A DNA stretch of 64,000 bases from positions 28,630,283 to 28,694,282 of the forward strand of contig NC_063156.1 in assembly GCF_020921035.1 (NCBI RefSeq), written 5' to 3'. Positions 1 through 11,564 of the stretch are shown here, in pieces. This stretch comes from Rhodamnia argentea (taxonomy: Eukaryota > Streptophyta > Magnoliopsida > Myrtales > Myrtaceae). Numbering within the stretch: position 1 is the first letter of the stretch; each line of letters begins with the position of its first letter. Position numbers and translations under genes: made by a program. The notes beneath the pieces are model-generated. The model was not told where the DNA came from, made no database searches, and was given only the letters and a program-made list of their open reading frames with translations.

Positions 1-2414
1 ATATGAGTCACAAATTTACTCTGTAATGAGCAATTACGTGAGTAAATTCAGGTATAACAAAGAGAGGTCGGGATGCTGGGACATTGCATATGGTTTCCCG
101 AATATCTTCTGCCTCCCCCTCCAAGATTTGATTATCGCTACCGGTGCCTAGAACAACTGTTTTGTTACTAGCAACGTACGATTCTGGTCCCGGAGAATCG
201 TGAGAGCTACCGAAGGAGCAAAGAATTGGATATGGTAAATTGACGAGGACCTTATCTGTGCCAGGAAGAGAAGAGTTGCTCTTCACGGAGCACGGCTTGC
301 ACCAGGACGATACTCCCCGATGCCTAGCAAGTCCTGCATGAAACAAGATGACACGTATTCAGGAGAGAAACTAGGATATGCATCTACAGAGAGTTGAACC
401 AATTTTTCTGCGGGCGACTTAGACAGCCAAATATATCAGATCAAAGAAATTATAACATGCCTAATATATCAGATCAAGGAAATTATAACTTTCTTGAAGA
501 TTGTGAGGCAGACTCAGCGTATCTCATGTACCAAATATGCCGTCCTTCCTTTGTTATGTGCTTGCAGGTGAACGTAACATGCTTAGAACATTAATAAGCT
601 AAAGGATCAGGACAGTCAGGACAGAGGCTGCACCACAATTGATTATTTCCCTTCCCTGGCAAGACACAATAAGACATATACAAGCCGCCTTAGAAGCAAG
701 AGATCCTTCTTAGAGTATATTGACTCGAAGGATGCATGAAGTCTCCCGCTAGCCCATTCTAATGTAAAGAGAACCTACTGAGAGACATACACTGCAGATC
801 CTCCAATTGAACTTTATCAGAGCAATCCCACTTTGTTTCAAATGTTACCAGTGAATTGAAAGAGACTTCAGTTCCACAATACAAGAAAACAGGGCTATGG
901 CAATGAAATTATGTAGCGATAAAAATAGCTCCGTCACTATAGATGGCCTATGTCAATGTAGGCCAGGTATTTTGTCACGATTGCAACTAAATTAAAAAAT
1001 TTGTCGCCATTGCTCCACCCTAGTGCGATGATAAATTAGTTCCATTATGTCCAAGCAAACCAAATCCAAACTTCAGCAACAAAAATAAAAATTCAACACC
1101 CTAGGGTGGAGCAATGGATACAAAATATAACTCCATCGCCCTTGTTTTGTGAAAGAGCGACACAGTCCTATTTTTGTCACCTTTCATAAGACTGAGAACT
1201 TATCAAACTAGCAGATTTTGTCGCCACTGCTCCGACCAAGCTTGAAGAGACTTGTTTTTTTCGTCACGTTAGAGTAGAGCAGACCAGTCCTTTAGCAACG
1301 AAAATGGTAATTCATCACCATAGATTATGTGTATGCAACAAAATTGAGATCTCATCGCATTTGGTCTGAGCAACAATGACAAAGTTTTATTGTCGCCTTT
1401 TATAAGATCAAGAACTCAACAAAGGCGACAAAACTATCATTTCATTGCCATTGCTCCTAACAAGCGCGACAAAACCTTTGACCAAAAACTTTTCTTTTTT
1501 TTTTGTCAGACAACAAAACCTATGTTATAGAGCGCTAAAGTAGACCAAACCAGTCCTTTCGCAATGAAACCAGTGATTTGCCGTTATTGTGACGACGTTC
1601 TATTTTCATCGCCTTTGATTTGAGCAAGCACAATAAAATTAGTCTTTTATCGTCTTTGGTCTAAGCAAACGCGACCAAATGAGTTTTTTGTCACCATTGA
1701 TTAGACAAAAACAAGACTAAGGCAATGAAATCCTCATTTCGTCGCATTGGTGCTTAATGTAGAGTTTTTCAGGAGTAGAACTTACGGTTGCTCAATTTTA
1801 ATGTTAACAAAGCTAGATTATTATATTTATATGCATTAGATAGTTTGACAAATTTACTATGTCTATCTTAAATATAGTTTATAAGTTGTCAACTAGAAAT
1901 AAAAGTTCAATTAGGATAGAATGATGTCTATCAAGCCTAAGCATTGAAGAGCTTGACCACGTCATGATAACATGCTCGAGTTGAAGTATATATATCCATA
2001 AATTTAGAATACCTATTAAGGTTATTATAACAAGGAGTACTAGATTTCATAATCGGTAACTAGATCTTATGCTTTGGATGACGGTGGCTAAAACCAGAAC
2101 AACCTAGCCAAAACTTGAATACCCAAAGGACCCACACAAAAACCAACCCAAGACGACTCAAGTAGGGAAACAAAAGCTGTAAGTTGGGGAATCTGCGAAA
2201 CAAATCAATCATCAGAGCTCCCTATACAACACATAAGACACCAAAAGTCTGTAATATTGGAAATTGTTGATTAGCTCCAACAGTTGTCTACTTGCATGCA
2301 TTGTTTTTGCCAATAAGGAGCATTAAAAGTTTGCCACTTTTGCAATTGAAAGTATCTTACTCAACTATGCAAATACGAGCCAAGCAATGGAGTTTGGACA
2401 TTGATGTAGATTAC
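1..2414. other. AT-rich left flank, probably last intron or 3' flank of gene 1
   Basis: No exon could be supported here. A 112-codon open frame on the minus strand (8-346) has no recognisable domain and may be chance or an exon of a neighbouring gene. The last exon of the minus-strand gene at 2415-5198 should lie to the left of 2414, because its fourth exon ends at a clear donor, but I did not find a convincing continuation. Most of 875-1778 is a degenerate CACTA-type element. Confidence 0.4.
875..1778. mobile_element. Degenerate non-autonomous CACTA (En/Spm) element
   Basis: The left end reads cacaatacaagaaaaca, close to the plant CACTA terminus CACTACAAGAAAA. The right end, tttttcaggagtag (1765-1778), is a worn inverted version of it. 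Between them are many short repeats of the type gcgacaaaa and ttttgtcgcc in both orientations, which is how CACTA subterminal repeats look. No transposase frame is visible, so it is a non-autonomous relic. I could not see a clean 3-bp TSD, so the outer ends are uncertain by a few bases. Confidence 0.55.
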
Positions 2415-5198
2415 CTGGCAGGCCTTATTTTTGGCTCTAGTTTCTGCTGTACTAGGGATATCATGATTTGGTTTTGAAAATCTCTTCTCTCGCCGCTCGC
2501 ATGAGCCCCAACCATCAGAAAATCGACCACCCCTAGTAAAAGGATCAGATGCAACCGCAGGTGAGATTTTTAACAGTAGTGAAGCAGCCTGAAATAGTTG
2601 ACTGAATCATGCCTTCATGACAGAATCATCCAAAAGACACAACATACTGCATGTATGCTCTGATGACGAATTCAGCACGCTGTACATTCCTGTTCTCATC
2701 AAATTCAATAGTCTTATCTCTGATTTCGTAAGAAAGATTGAAGTAGAATGATATTTTTCTCCAACCTGTAACATGAAATGCTTCTCATCACATCTATCAT
2801 ACCATATTAAAACTAAAATATCTGATAGACTACCCGACTTCTTTATAAATGGGTTCCCGGAAATCATTGTGTAGTCAGTCTTCTCCAGAATCTGCCCGGT
2901 CAAACAAAAAGATTCACATGTAAAAATGTGAAACCAGATCTAATTATTTGCAAAAATAACACAGACATCGAGCAGTCAAGGAGCAACAACCAACATCCTT
3001 GGATCCCAGATGACTATATCTAAACAATGCAAGTTGGCCAGTTTAGGCATCACACTTTAACCAAGAAGTGACTGAGTAAGAAGGTAGACCCTAAAGGCGA
3101 AAAAAAAAAACTAGCTATGCTCATAATGGCTAGTAGGAAGATGCTGGAAAAGAAAATTCTTCGAGCAATCTCTATAGCCTTTTTCAGAATCTCCGACTTG
3201 GTGCTTTCTCATCAACCGCTAATTCTCCTAATTTTTATCAATATTTATCTTCTGGAGAAATTCGACGACTTAATACTTTGAAAAACCTTTATCATTTCGT
3301 CATGACCACGAAAATGCACCTTTCTGCAACATAGTTTCTACACATGGGCCAAACAATACCAACTCTTTCTATAAGTAATAGAGATGGTTTTCTTCCTTTC
3401 TAGATTCTATTTCCTGCGTATCACAAAAGTTTCACATAAGGTCAGCATCTTCTAAGAGATAATGCAGGGGTCTTAGCTGGAAAGGTTCTTGATTCATCAT
3501 CACTGCGAATGACTCAGCAGCAAAAACGATAACACCACCATTTACATCAATATTAAGAAAGCCTTTCCTGCTAAGTGCAATGTAGAGCATTGCCACCCTT
3601 ACTGCTATCTTATTAAAAAGATAACCTTAAGCTTAACCAACATTTGTGATCTCAAAAGTTGCCAGATGTGCCTCTCCATGTCATATCTCCTACTGGGTGC
3701 TGTGAGGTAAATTCCCATCAAGTTGTCCATCCTTCAGTATATTGTTTACCAAAGCTGCTTGCTCTTTGGTATCTATTGGTCTCTAATTTTTACCATACTT
3801 AATTTTAACCTCTTCCCTCACTAAATTGCATTTCATCTACTCCACCATTTACTTACTTAGACTACACATATGTTATACTGTACTTCCAGATAGGATATTG
3901 CAGAAAATCCACCAGATTTTACCTAGTACCTTGTCTAGGAAATGACTAAATCCAAGATCCTGCGCAGGCTTATACTGACCCAGCGAGTGTTTGGCTTGCC
4001 TTGAATAGGACTAGACTACTAAAGAAATTTAATTTGACAAGAGAAAATCAAGTTCTTTGGGGGAAAAAAGAAACAGAAAAACTGAACCGAGGGATCAGTG
4101 CCAGCAATCTGACAATGGCAGCTGTTGTTGGACCATGGCCGCTGCTGCACCACCATGATAATTGTCCTTAATGGAAATTTTTTTCTAACTCTACTTATTC
4201 TCAACCAGGTCATTATCTAGTGGTTATTATCTAGTAACAGTATTATCAGCTAAAAGCCTAAAAGCATACCAAGAATCAACACTTCCTCGGTATTTCAGGA
4301 ATGTATTTTCTTCTACTTCTACCACCGCATAATACAGTTCTCATCCTAAAACTGCAAAACATGACGCTGATAATTATTCAGAGAATCCAAAGCAACAGGA
4401 CAGCCAACACAAAGAGTCACTATACTGACATGTTTTCTCCATAAATCTCCCCTAGAAATTTCTACTCTACAACGATAACAGCTTGAACTTGATGGAACAC
4501 GCAAGTTCACAGGAATATCCAGTAAATTAAATTCCTATCACACAATAACGCAAGGACTTTGTACATGCAGGTTTCCTACAGGACAGAGCATAAGAAAATC
4601 CAAATCCAAAGCTAAAAGCATCAAACAATACCGCCATGGCAGCATTCTGATACTCCTTGAACAGCGAAACCGTAGGAAACTTCCCATTCAAGCAATGCCT
4701 CATGACCTCCTTCTCCTCGCTCTGCACATAGTACCCCGGCGAGCTCATTGCCGACCTCGAGATCTCCGGCGACAAGTACGCCTCTGGCGACGAACGCATC
4801 GGCGTCGTCGGCGTCCGCTGTGCACTCCTCACCAGCGGCAGGGGACTGGCCTCGCTCGCTTCGTAGCCCCAAGACCTGGCGATCTTCTGCGGAGGCGGCA
4901 GTGGCCTGTAACCGCTGTCCACCGGCTCCTGGACGACCTCTCCGTCCCTGAGAACCCTGGAATCCGAGTCCGCGCGAGGCGAGTGGTGTGCTCGCTTGTT
5001 GCATTTGGCGGAAAATGTGAGAGCCGGAGGAGAGTGGTAGGAGACAGGAGTGGGGGATTGGTGAGTGGAGTGCTTGATCGGGAGCAGCTTGCGAGGTTTG
5101 GAGGAGAGAGAGGCGGCCGCGGAGTCCATTAACGCCCACAACGTCGCGTCGTCGAGGTCCTTGTCGTCGATGGAGTAAGAAGCGACTTCCGAGGTCAT
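2415..5198 (-). CDS. Conserved plant protein of unknown function (3' end not found)
   Basis: Four exons are supported on the minus strand: 5198-4632, 2891-2834, 2765-2648 and 2532-2415, all with GT-AG borders and matching phases, giving 287 codons. The start chosen is M of MTSEVASYS at 5198; the frame is open a further 68 codons upstream to 5402, but that part is low-complexity and looks like leader. The protein begins with a short acidic helix (DDKDLDDATLWALMDSAA), continues through a proline/serine-rich stretch, then enters a conserved C-terminal domain from about residue 165: SLFKEYQNAAMAILEKTDY, then GWRKISFYFNLSYEIRDK, then GRFSDGWGSCERREKRF and HDIPSTAETRAKNKACQ. I recall this layout from uncharacterised plant proteins. 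The end is missing: exon 4 stops at a good donor and the next exon (expected to begin near DLLG) was not seen. A Mutator-like element sits about 250 bp upstream of the start. Confidence 0.75.
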
Positions 5199-5446
5199 TA
5201 CGGAGATGCAGTGGAGGTGGGGAAGAAGAAGAAGACAGGATGGTGAAGTGAGGCTAGGGTTTCGAGAAGAGATTGTTGGTGTTTGGCATCGATCGCCTCT
5301 CTGGTTCCGGCTATGGTATTGGCTCGGGAGCGAGGCAGAGGACGAGAAAGCAGTCGCGCCGTTTGAATTTGAACCGCTTTGAAGAAACGGCATCGTTTTC
5401 ACTCTCAGTACGACTCACGTATGTTTGGGAAGGATAATAACATAAA

Positions 5447-5885
5447 GGGAAAAAGACACCAAAAACCTTAAACTATGCTCGATGTGACATATTTACCCCA
5501 AATTTTTCTTTGTGACACAAAAAATCCTAAACTTGTATGCATGTAACACATTTACCCCAAGCTTGTGCTGGTGTGACACATTTACCCCAAACTTTTTATT
5601 GTGACATTAAAAACTCCAAACTTATAGGCATGTGACACATTTATCCCAAATTTTGAGGTAAATGTGTCACATTGATATAAGTTTAAAATTTTTGATGTCA
5701 CAAAAAAATATTTTGAGGTAAATATGTCACACGGGTATAAGTTTAGGGTTTTCGATGTCACAAGAAAAAGTTTAGGGTAAATGTGTCACGTTAGTAAAAG
5801 TTTTGGGTTTTTGGTGTCACAAAAAAAATTTTGAGGTAAATGTGTCACAGTTGACATAGTTCAGGGTTTTTGGTGGTTTTTTCCC
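5447..5885. mobile_element. Mutator-like foldback MITE with perfect 9-bp TSD
   Basis: A 439-bp element with long inverted halves. The left end (from 5447, gggaaaaagacaccaaaaac) matches the inverted right end (to 5885), and both arms contain repeats of the phrase gtgacacatttacccc. It is flanked on both sides by taacataaa (5438-5446 and 5886-5894), a perfect 9-bp target duplication, which is the size expected of Mutator-like transposons. It lies in the promoter region of the minus-strand gene starting at 5198. It encodes nothing. Confidence 0.85.
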
Positions 5886-5894
5886 TAACATAAA

Positions 5895-8075
5895 TAATTT
5901 ATGAATTTTATTCTAATGTACAATGTGATCTATAAATTTTAAATTTACTCAATATGGTGTTTGAACTTTAGCTCAATATATAATACCATCACCGAACTAG
6001 GGGTGCGCAAAAAAGCTGGCAACTACCCGGAACCGGAGTTTCGTAATGGAACCGATGATTTCTAAGGGAATCGGTGAACACCGGTCTGGTTCCCATTTTC
6101 AGATTCTAAGTGTAGAATCGCCCACCTATCCACCTGGACCCGGATTGGATCGGTTATATATAACGTATATTACTTAGTTTGTATTGTTTTTAAATGAAAA
6201 ATCTTAATCCCAATTTTGAAACTCACTCACCTCATCTCAAATTTTCTCTTATTTCGGTCTTGACTCTCTCATCTTAGACTTTCAATGTCTCGCTCACGGT
6301 CACGTCTTTGGCCGTTCATAACCTCCATCTCTCCCTCTCAGTCTCCTCCTTTTGTTTAGTGAGACCTATTTCATGTACCCATCGGAGAATTAGAGTAGAC
6401 CAGAGGTCTAGTTCTCGGATGGATCCATGAAACCAATGAGCAGATTCCGATTTCAACTTTTCGGAACCGGCCCTTAATGAACGATTCTCGATTTTAGGGT
6501 GATGCTCACTCTTATTTTCAATATGGTCCATGAATTGTTGATGCATGTTCAATTTAATCCATGAACTATATTTAATATTTAATATTATATATTTATTAAT
6601 TCAAGTTCACGAATAAGAAAAAGCCAAAAACATTCTTTTACTTCGACCAATGAAAGGCGAAAACGGCACCGCTAGCCGCCACAAGGCTGGCTGAAGGAAC
6701 CGGTTAATTGCCCCCCGCAAACTATAAGGTGCACATGTTGTCCAAGTCGTGATGAACTACTTTAGTAATTACAACTACAAGACAGTATTTAATAGGATTT
6801 ATCTACATGAATGACTGGATTTAGTGGGACTTATGAGATATGATTGGATTGTACTTTGATGAATTAATTAGCTATTGTGCTTTGATTAGCTATTGAAATC
6901 AATTACTATGCATATGAATTTTGAAATAAAAATAGAGTACGCAGGCGGTGTTCTTACGAAAAATTTCAGTTAAAATCGTATGTATATTTTTCCAACATGC
7001 AAGCAATTTGACCAGAAAAAGAAAGAAAATAAATAAAAACCAAAGGCAAACCTCCCGGGCCATATGTGAGGCGAACCTTGCTAGAGACCGACGAGGATCA
7101 TCGCCCCCCCCCCCGGCTGTAGCAAAGAAAAAAAGGAAATGAGAAAAACTAAAAAAATAATAATTTAATTGTCTATCGTGAAAATCCCCTTGATTGATTT
7201 GAATATTTAGTCGGCCTGTAAGGTTAGACTCTTATTTGAAATTGTCAATATCACTTCATGCTCTTATTCGCTTTAGGTCCTTATTTGAAATTTTCTTTTT
7301 TATATATAATATTCATCTCTTTGTACCTTAAGCTGTGCAATGATCGATTTTATCAATCCGGTTCGATTCCTGAATGGGTCCAAGAATTAACGAGCAATTT
7401 TCAATTTATGAAACTGATAATTCATGGGAAGTTCTCAATTTCAAAGTAGGAATCGGTTCACTCTAAAACAAATCACTCCTACCTCGGAGCTCGACCTTCG
7501 TGCCAACCCCATATGATGACGGAAGAAACTAGGTTTTGATTACTTGACGACGACGGCGAAGAGCATAGTAGATATTTCTGTTATTTCTAATTTTATTCCC
7601 CATGTAATTTCGGTAAGTTAAAATAGAATATCCATTTCTTCGACAAAAAAAAAAAGAAAAGAATATCCATTTCATTCTTATTCCTGCGCATCTGTGAACG
7701 TCACGGGGCGTGAATTCTGCTCTCTTGTCAGCGGACGGGCTTCATCTCGGACGTAGCCCGTCCAGACAGGCCCATTGAATAACTCGTGTTCGAGCTCTTT
7801 TGACCCGAAGCCAGCGTCTTGTCGACCCGACATCGAACCGGCATTGGCCAACCGTAAGAGGCAGCTTCTTTTCTTCGTACCTTCCGAAGTCTGGCGGCAT
7901 CCTCCGTCCTGCCCTGCAGGGTGCGGAATGGTCCGACTCTAAAGGAGGAGGGAAAAGTAATTCAACAAGTGCCTGAAGCTGCTGTTTTTTCGCTGTATTC
8001 TTGTTCAGTTCGGTCGTCTGGCATTGTCTGATTTTTGCGAGTGTCGAGGTCGGTCAGGGAGAGCGAGAGAGATTG
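5895..8075. other. Intergenic, AT-rich, with ALG10 promoter at right
   Basis: No gene is supported. The left part holds a possible hAT-like remnant (5998-6514) and short AT-rich repeats. A run of ten C residues lies near 7105. From about 7690 base composition rises in GC and the sequence looks like the promoter and leader of ALG10, whose start codon is at 8076. Confidence 0.4.
5998..6514. mobile_element. Possible hAT-like MITE remnant
   Basis: The left end taggggtgcgca and the inverted right end taagagtgagca (from 6503-6514) match at 9 of 12 positions, resembling the TAGGGGTG-GCA ends of common plant hAT-like elements. The interior repeats the phrase ggaaccgg/ccggttcc. No matching 8-bp TSD was found, so this is tentative. 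Confidence 0.3.
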
Positions 8076-11000
8076 ATGGGTAGAGTCGCAGTTGCAGTGA
8101 TCGTGAGCTTATGGGTCGTTCCCGTGTCCATTCTTGTGAATCGCGTCGTTCCCGAGCCTTACATGGTAAATAAATCAGGGAGTGATGGAAAAACTTTCTT
8201 CCAATTCTTTAGAGTTGGGCAATTTCTTTGTGTCAGTTGTTTTTGTTAATTGCTTTTGCTTGTCCGAATTGTCGTGCAGGACGAGATATTTCACATACCT
8301 CAGGCTCAGCAGTACTGCAGAGGCAATTTCAGAAGTTGGGATCCCATGATCACCACCCCTCCTGGCTTGTATTTTCTTTTGCTCCTTTTCCTTTTCCTTA
8401 CGGGCATTTTACTTGTTTCTTTTAAGTTCTTTGCTTTTTCAAGATACAAGCATTTGCTAGCTAATGATGGTCGTGCTAGATTTGATTGGTTTGGTATGTT
8501 CATGTCACTGGGTGTAGGAATTAGGATGGACAGCATTTCATACTGGTTGTGCATGTAAGAGGGTTCTCTTTTGCTATCGTTTATGACGGCTATTGAGCTC
8601 AAAGCTGTATTGCGAGGCAAAGGAAGTGAAGAGAAGGCTTTGTTATATGTATGTAGAATTTGAGGGGCTGCAAGGAGATTGCGTTTACCTTTTCTTTATG
8701 TAAATCTAGCGACTGAAACCAAATCATGAATTGACTGGCTCAACGGAGTTATCAAACGAATTCTGGTCCTTTCGAGTAATCATGTGCTGTGATCAGTTTT
8801 TCTTTTCTTTTTTCCCTTCTATAGGAGAAGGCCATAACGTTTATGGCACTGCTTTTTATGTAGTTTGCTTAGGCCTACAATGTTTTCCATTCTCTCACTG
8901 TTTGACAAGATAAAAGCCGAGGGGAAAAATAATAGAATATTATCACTTAGATACCGTTTTAGGGGGAGATGTTGAGTTGCAGAAGTTGACTGGTAATTTC
9001 TTGTTCAGGTACTATCTCTCACTTGCCTATGTTGGGATTTTGTACCCAGGGATGATCTTTACTCGAGCAATCGCATCTTTTCCGGATATTTGCTCACCAG
9101 AAATTCTTCGTTCCGTGAATGGTGTCTTGGCCGTGATATGCAGTGTTCTTGTATACGAGATAATGACATTATTGAGGCCCGGGGTCAATGATAGGAATGC
9201 TACAGCTTGTGCAGTGGTTTTAGCATCATATCCTCTACAGTGGTTCTTCACTTTTCTGTATTACACTGATGCTGCATCCCTTACTTTGGTTCTGGCTACG
9301 TATCTTGCTTGCCTGAAGAAGAGATACTGGATAAGTGCACTAGTGAGTGTGCTTTCCTTAGCTAAACTTTTCGGTAACATACTTTTAATTATCACAGTGC
9401 AGTGTGCTTCGTGTTGGTGAAATAGTTTCAGTGTCAGAAGGAAGTACAGAGTGTGGAGAAGAGCAAAATGAGAAGTTTGATACAATTGATGAACTAATTG
9501 TATGTGCTGTAGGATTATCAGTCATGTAGAGGTCAGATTGAGACATAAAGTTAAAGAAGACTAAATATTCGGCGATGCAGAATAATTGCATGCCGTCTAT
9601 TATATTTATCCACATGAAAGAATTTCATTTGTTATGATGATGTATTCATTCTTTAATTATCTACCAACTCCTGACTAAAGTGAAAAGTATTCACTTCTAT
9701 ATGCCATTCTTTTTGTGCTTTTGTCATTAAGTGGATTCTTATATTTTTAGTTGTTTCCAGATGCTAAAAGATTTTACACCTTGCTTTTTCTGCAATTTTG
9801 AACAACATTATCGAATCATTAAAATCCATATTGAGATGAATCGAGTTCTTTGTCATGCGTTTGAGTGAAAAGAATGTTGCATTGAACTGACTCTTTCAGT
9901 CTTGATGATTATAAGGACTTTGTAGTAATTATTAGAAACTGAAGTCCAAAGATATTTAGTCCTTTGTCTAGTTTTGAGTAACTTTTCTCATAAATATCTT
10001 TTGCAGATGGGCGCATTGTCCGTAATCGTAAGGCAAACAAATATTGTATGGATGCTTTTTGCTGCCTGCACTGGAATCATAGACATTACCCTTCTTTCTG
10101 GAAAGTGTCGTGTAAAAGTAGCTGATATTGATGGTCCAATCAATGTATCAAGTCAGCTAATTCGCAAGAATAGTAATATCAGCTCAAATTTGAGAAGGCG
10201 AAAGAACAATGGTGCCGTGGATACTGGTGAAAATGTTGGACCTACTGCAAATATATTTTCATCTGAGATGCCAGGTTTCCTGAAACAATTGTTATCAATT
10301 TGTTGATGCACATCAGCTCCTGAGAGGCTATGCACATTAGTTGAAATGTTTTTTCCTCTTCCATCTTGATCAGGTTTGCTAGATGAGATTAAGGCCATTT
10401 TGTCAACTTCTTGGCATATGAAGTGGGAGATTTTGGTGCATTTTGTACCCTTTCTCATGATCCTCATGGCCTTTATTGCATTCATCAGGTGGAATGGAAG
10501 CATAGTGCTTGGTATAATTCATTTATCAGTTTTCTTTATTTGACTGTCTTTCCTGATTTTTATTTCCTGTTTTAGGTTATTTGGGGTTCAGTTCTCACCT
10601 TACATCATTATGCTGCAGGTGCAAAAGATGCACACACTGTTTCTCCTCATTTTGCACAGGTTATGTACTTTGGTCTGGTTTCTACACTGGCCATGGCGCC
10701 TGTGCATTTCTCATGGGGTCAAGCTGCAAGAATCTTCCGGTCCTTGTGGAGAAATAAACCTCTAAGTTTTCTTCAAGTTCTTATAGCTATTTGTGCCGGT
10801 TTCCTCTCTGTTCATTTTTTCAGGTCAGATCAGTTAACCATTGTATAAGAAACTGGCTTGCTTATTAAAAGTTAACTATGTTTGAAGTAAAAATCAAGTA
10901 ACTTTTGCTAATGGGCATGCATAAGTGTTTCAATTATAGAAAATCATATGATTTTACAATTGGAAATTCATCTCACAATGTGGAAACAAATTTGTGCAAA

Positions 11001-11564
11001 TGCGTTTGCTTCTTACACCTGATTCATCACTCTGGAAATTTGACCGTGCAGCATAGCTCATCCCTATCTCCTTGCTGATAATCGGCACTATCCGTTCTAT
11101 TTATGGCGGAAGGTCATCAATGCACATTGGTCCATGAGATATCTTCTGGTTCCGCTTTACGCATACTCGTGGCTTTCGATTTTCAGTGTTTTGGGTGAGT
11201 TCACTGCTGATATGCTAGTCTTGATCAGTACACAGCTCTTTTGACTCCACTTTATCTGAATTCATATAGTGAAGTGAAAGGTGGTTTAATCCTTTTTTTG
11301 GCAGGAAGATTTCAAAAAAGGATCTGGATTGTAGCTTATTTTCTAGCTACTGCAGCAATTCTTGTTCCTGCTCCGTTGATCGAGTTCAGATATTACACTG
11401 TGCCATTCTATCTTTTGATGCTGCATTCTAATGTTACTGATAGTCGAAGTTGGTTCCTGATGGGCTTCCTCTATGTAATGACAAATATCTTCACGATGTC
11501 CATGTTTTTATTTCGACCGTTCCAGTGGAATCATGAGCCTGGGATTCAGAGATTTATATGGTAG
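8076..11564 (+). CDS. ALG10: ALG10: Dol-P-Glc:Glc2Man9GlcNAc2-PP-Dol alpha-1,2-glucosyltransferase
   Basis: Eight exons join in phase: 8076-8165, 8280-8368, 9009-9342, 10007-10274, 10374-10511, 10619-10823, 11052-11194 and 11305-11564, giving 508 aa, the usual length for plant ALG10. The protein is an ER multispanning membrane enzyme of glycosyltransferase family 59. In N-glycan precursor assembly it adds the third and last glucose from dolichyl-phosphate glucose, which marks the oligosaccharide for efficient transfer by oligosaccharyltransferase. Recognition rests on the N-terminal membrane helix followed by the family signature [13 protein letters not shown] at the start of exon 2 (residues 31-43), [15 protein letters not shown] at the exon 2-3 join, [12 protein letters not shown] in exon 4, [15 protein letters not shown] in exon 7, and the C-terminal [11 protein letters not shown]. 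The start is the first Met before the helix; an in-frame Met lies 25 codons upstream (8001) but is poorly placed. The gene looks whole. Confidence 0.93.

Noticed and set aside
8-346. 112-codon minus-strand frame at the left edge
   Set aside because: Fair composition, but no motif and no in-phase join to exon 4 of the gene at 2415. Not supported as an exon.
4621-5139. Long open frames on both strands overlapping the first exon of the minus-strand gene at 5198
   Set aside because: They are shadows of a GC-rich exon. Only the frame starting at 5198 continues through well-placed introns into conserved exons.
7361-7380. ggttcgattcctg, similar to a tRNA B box
   Set aside because: There is no A box or foldable tRNA around it. 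It belongs to AT-rich repeat sequence.
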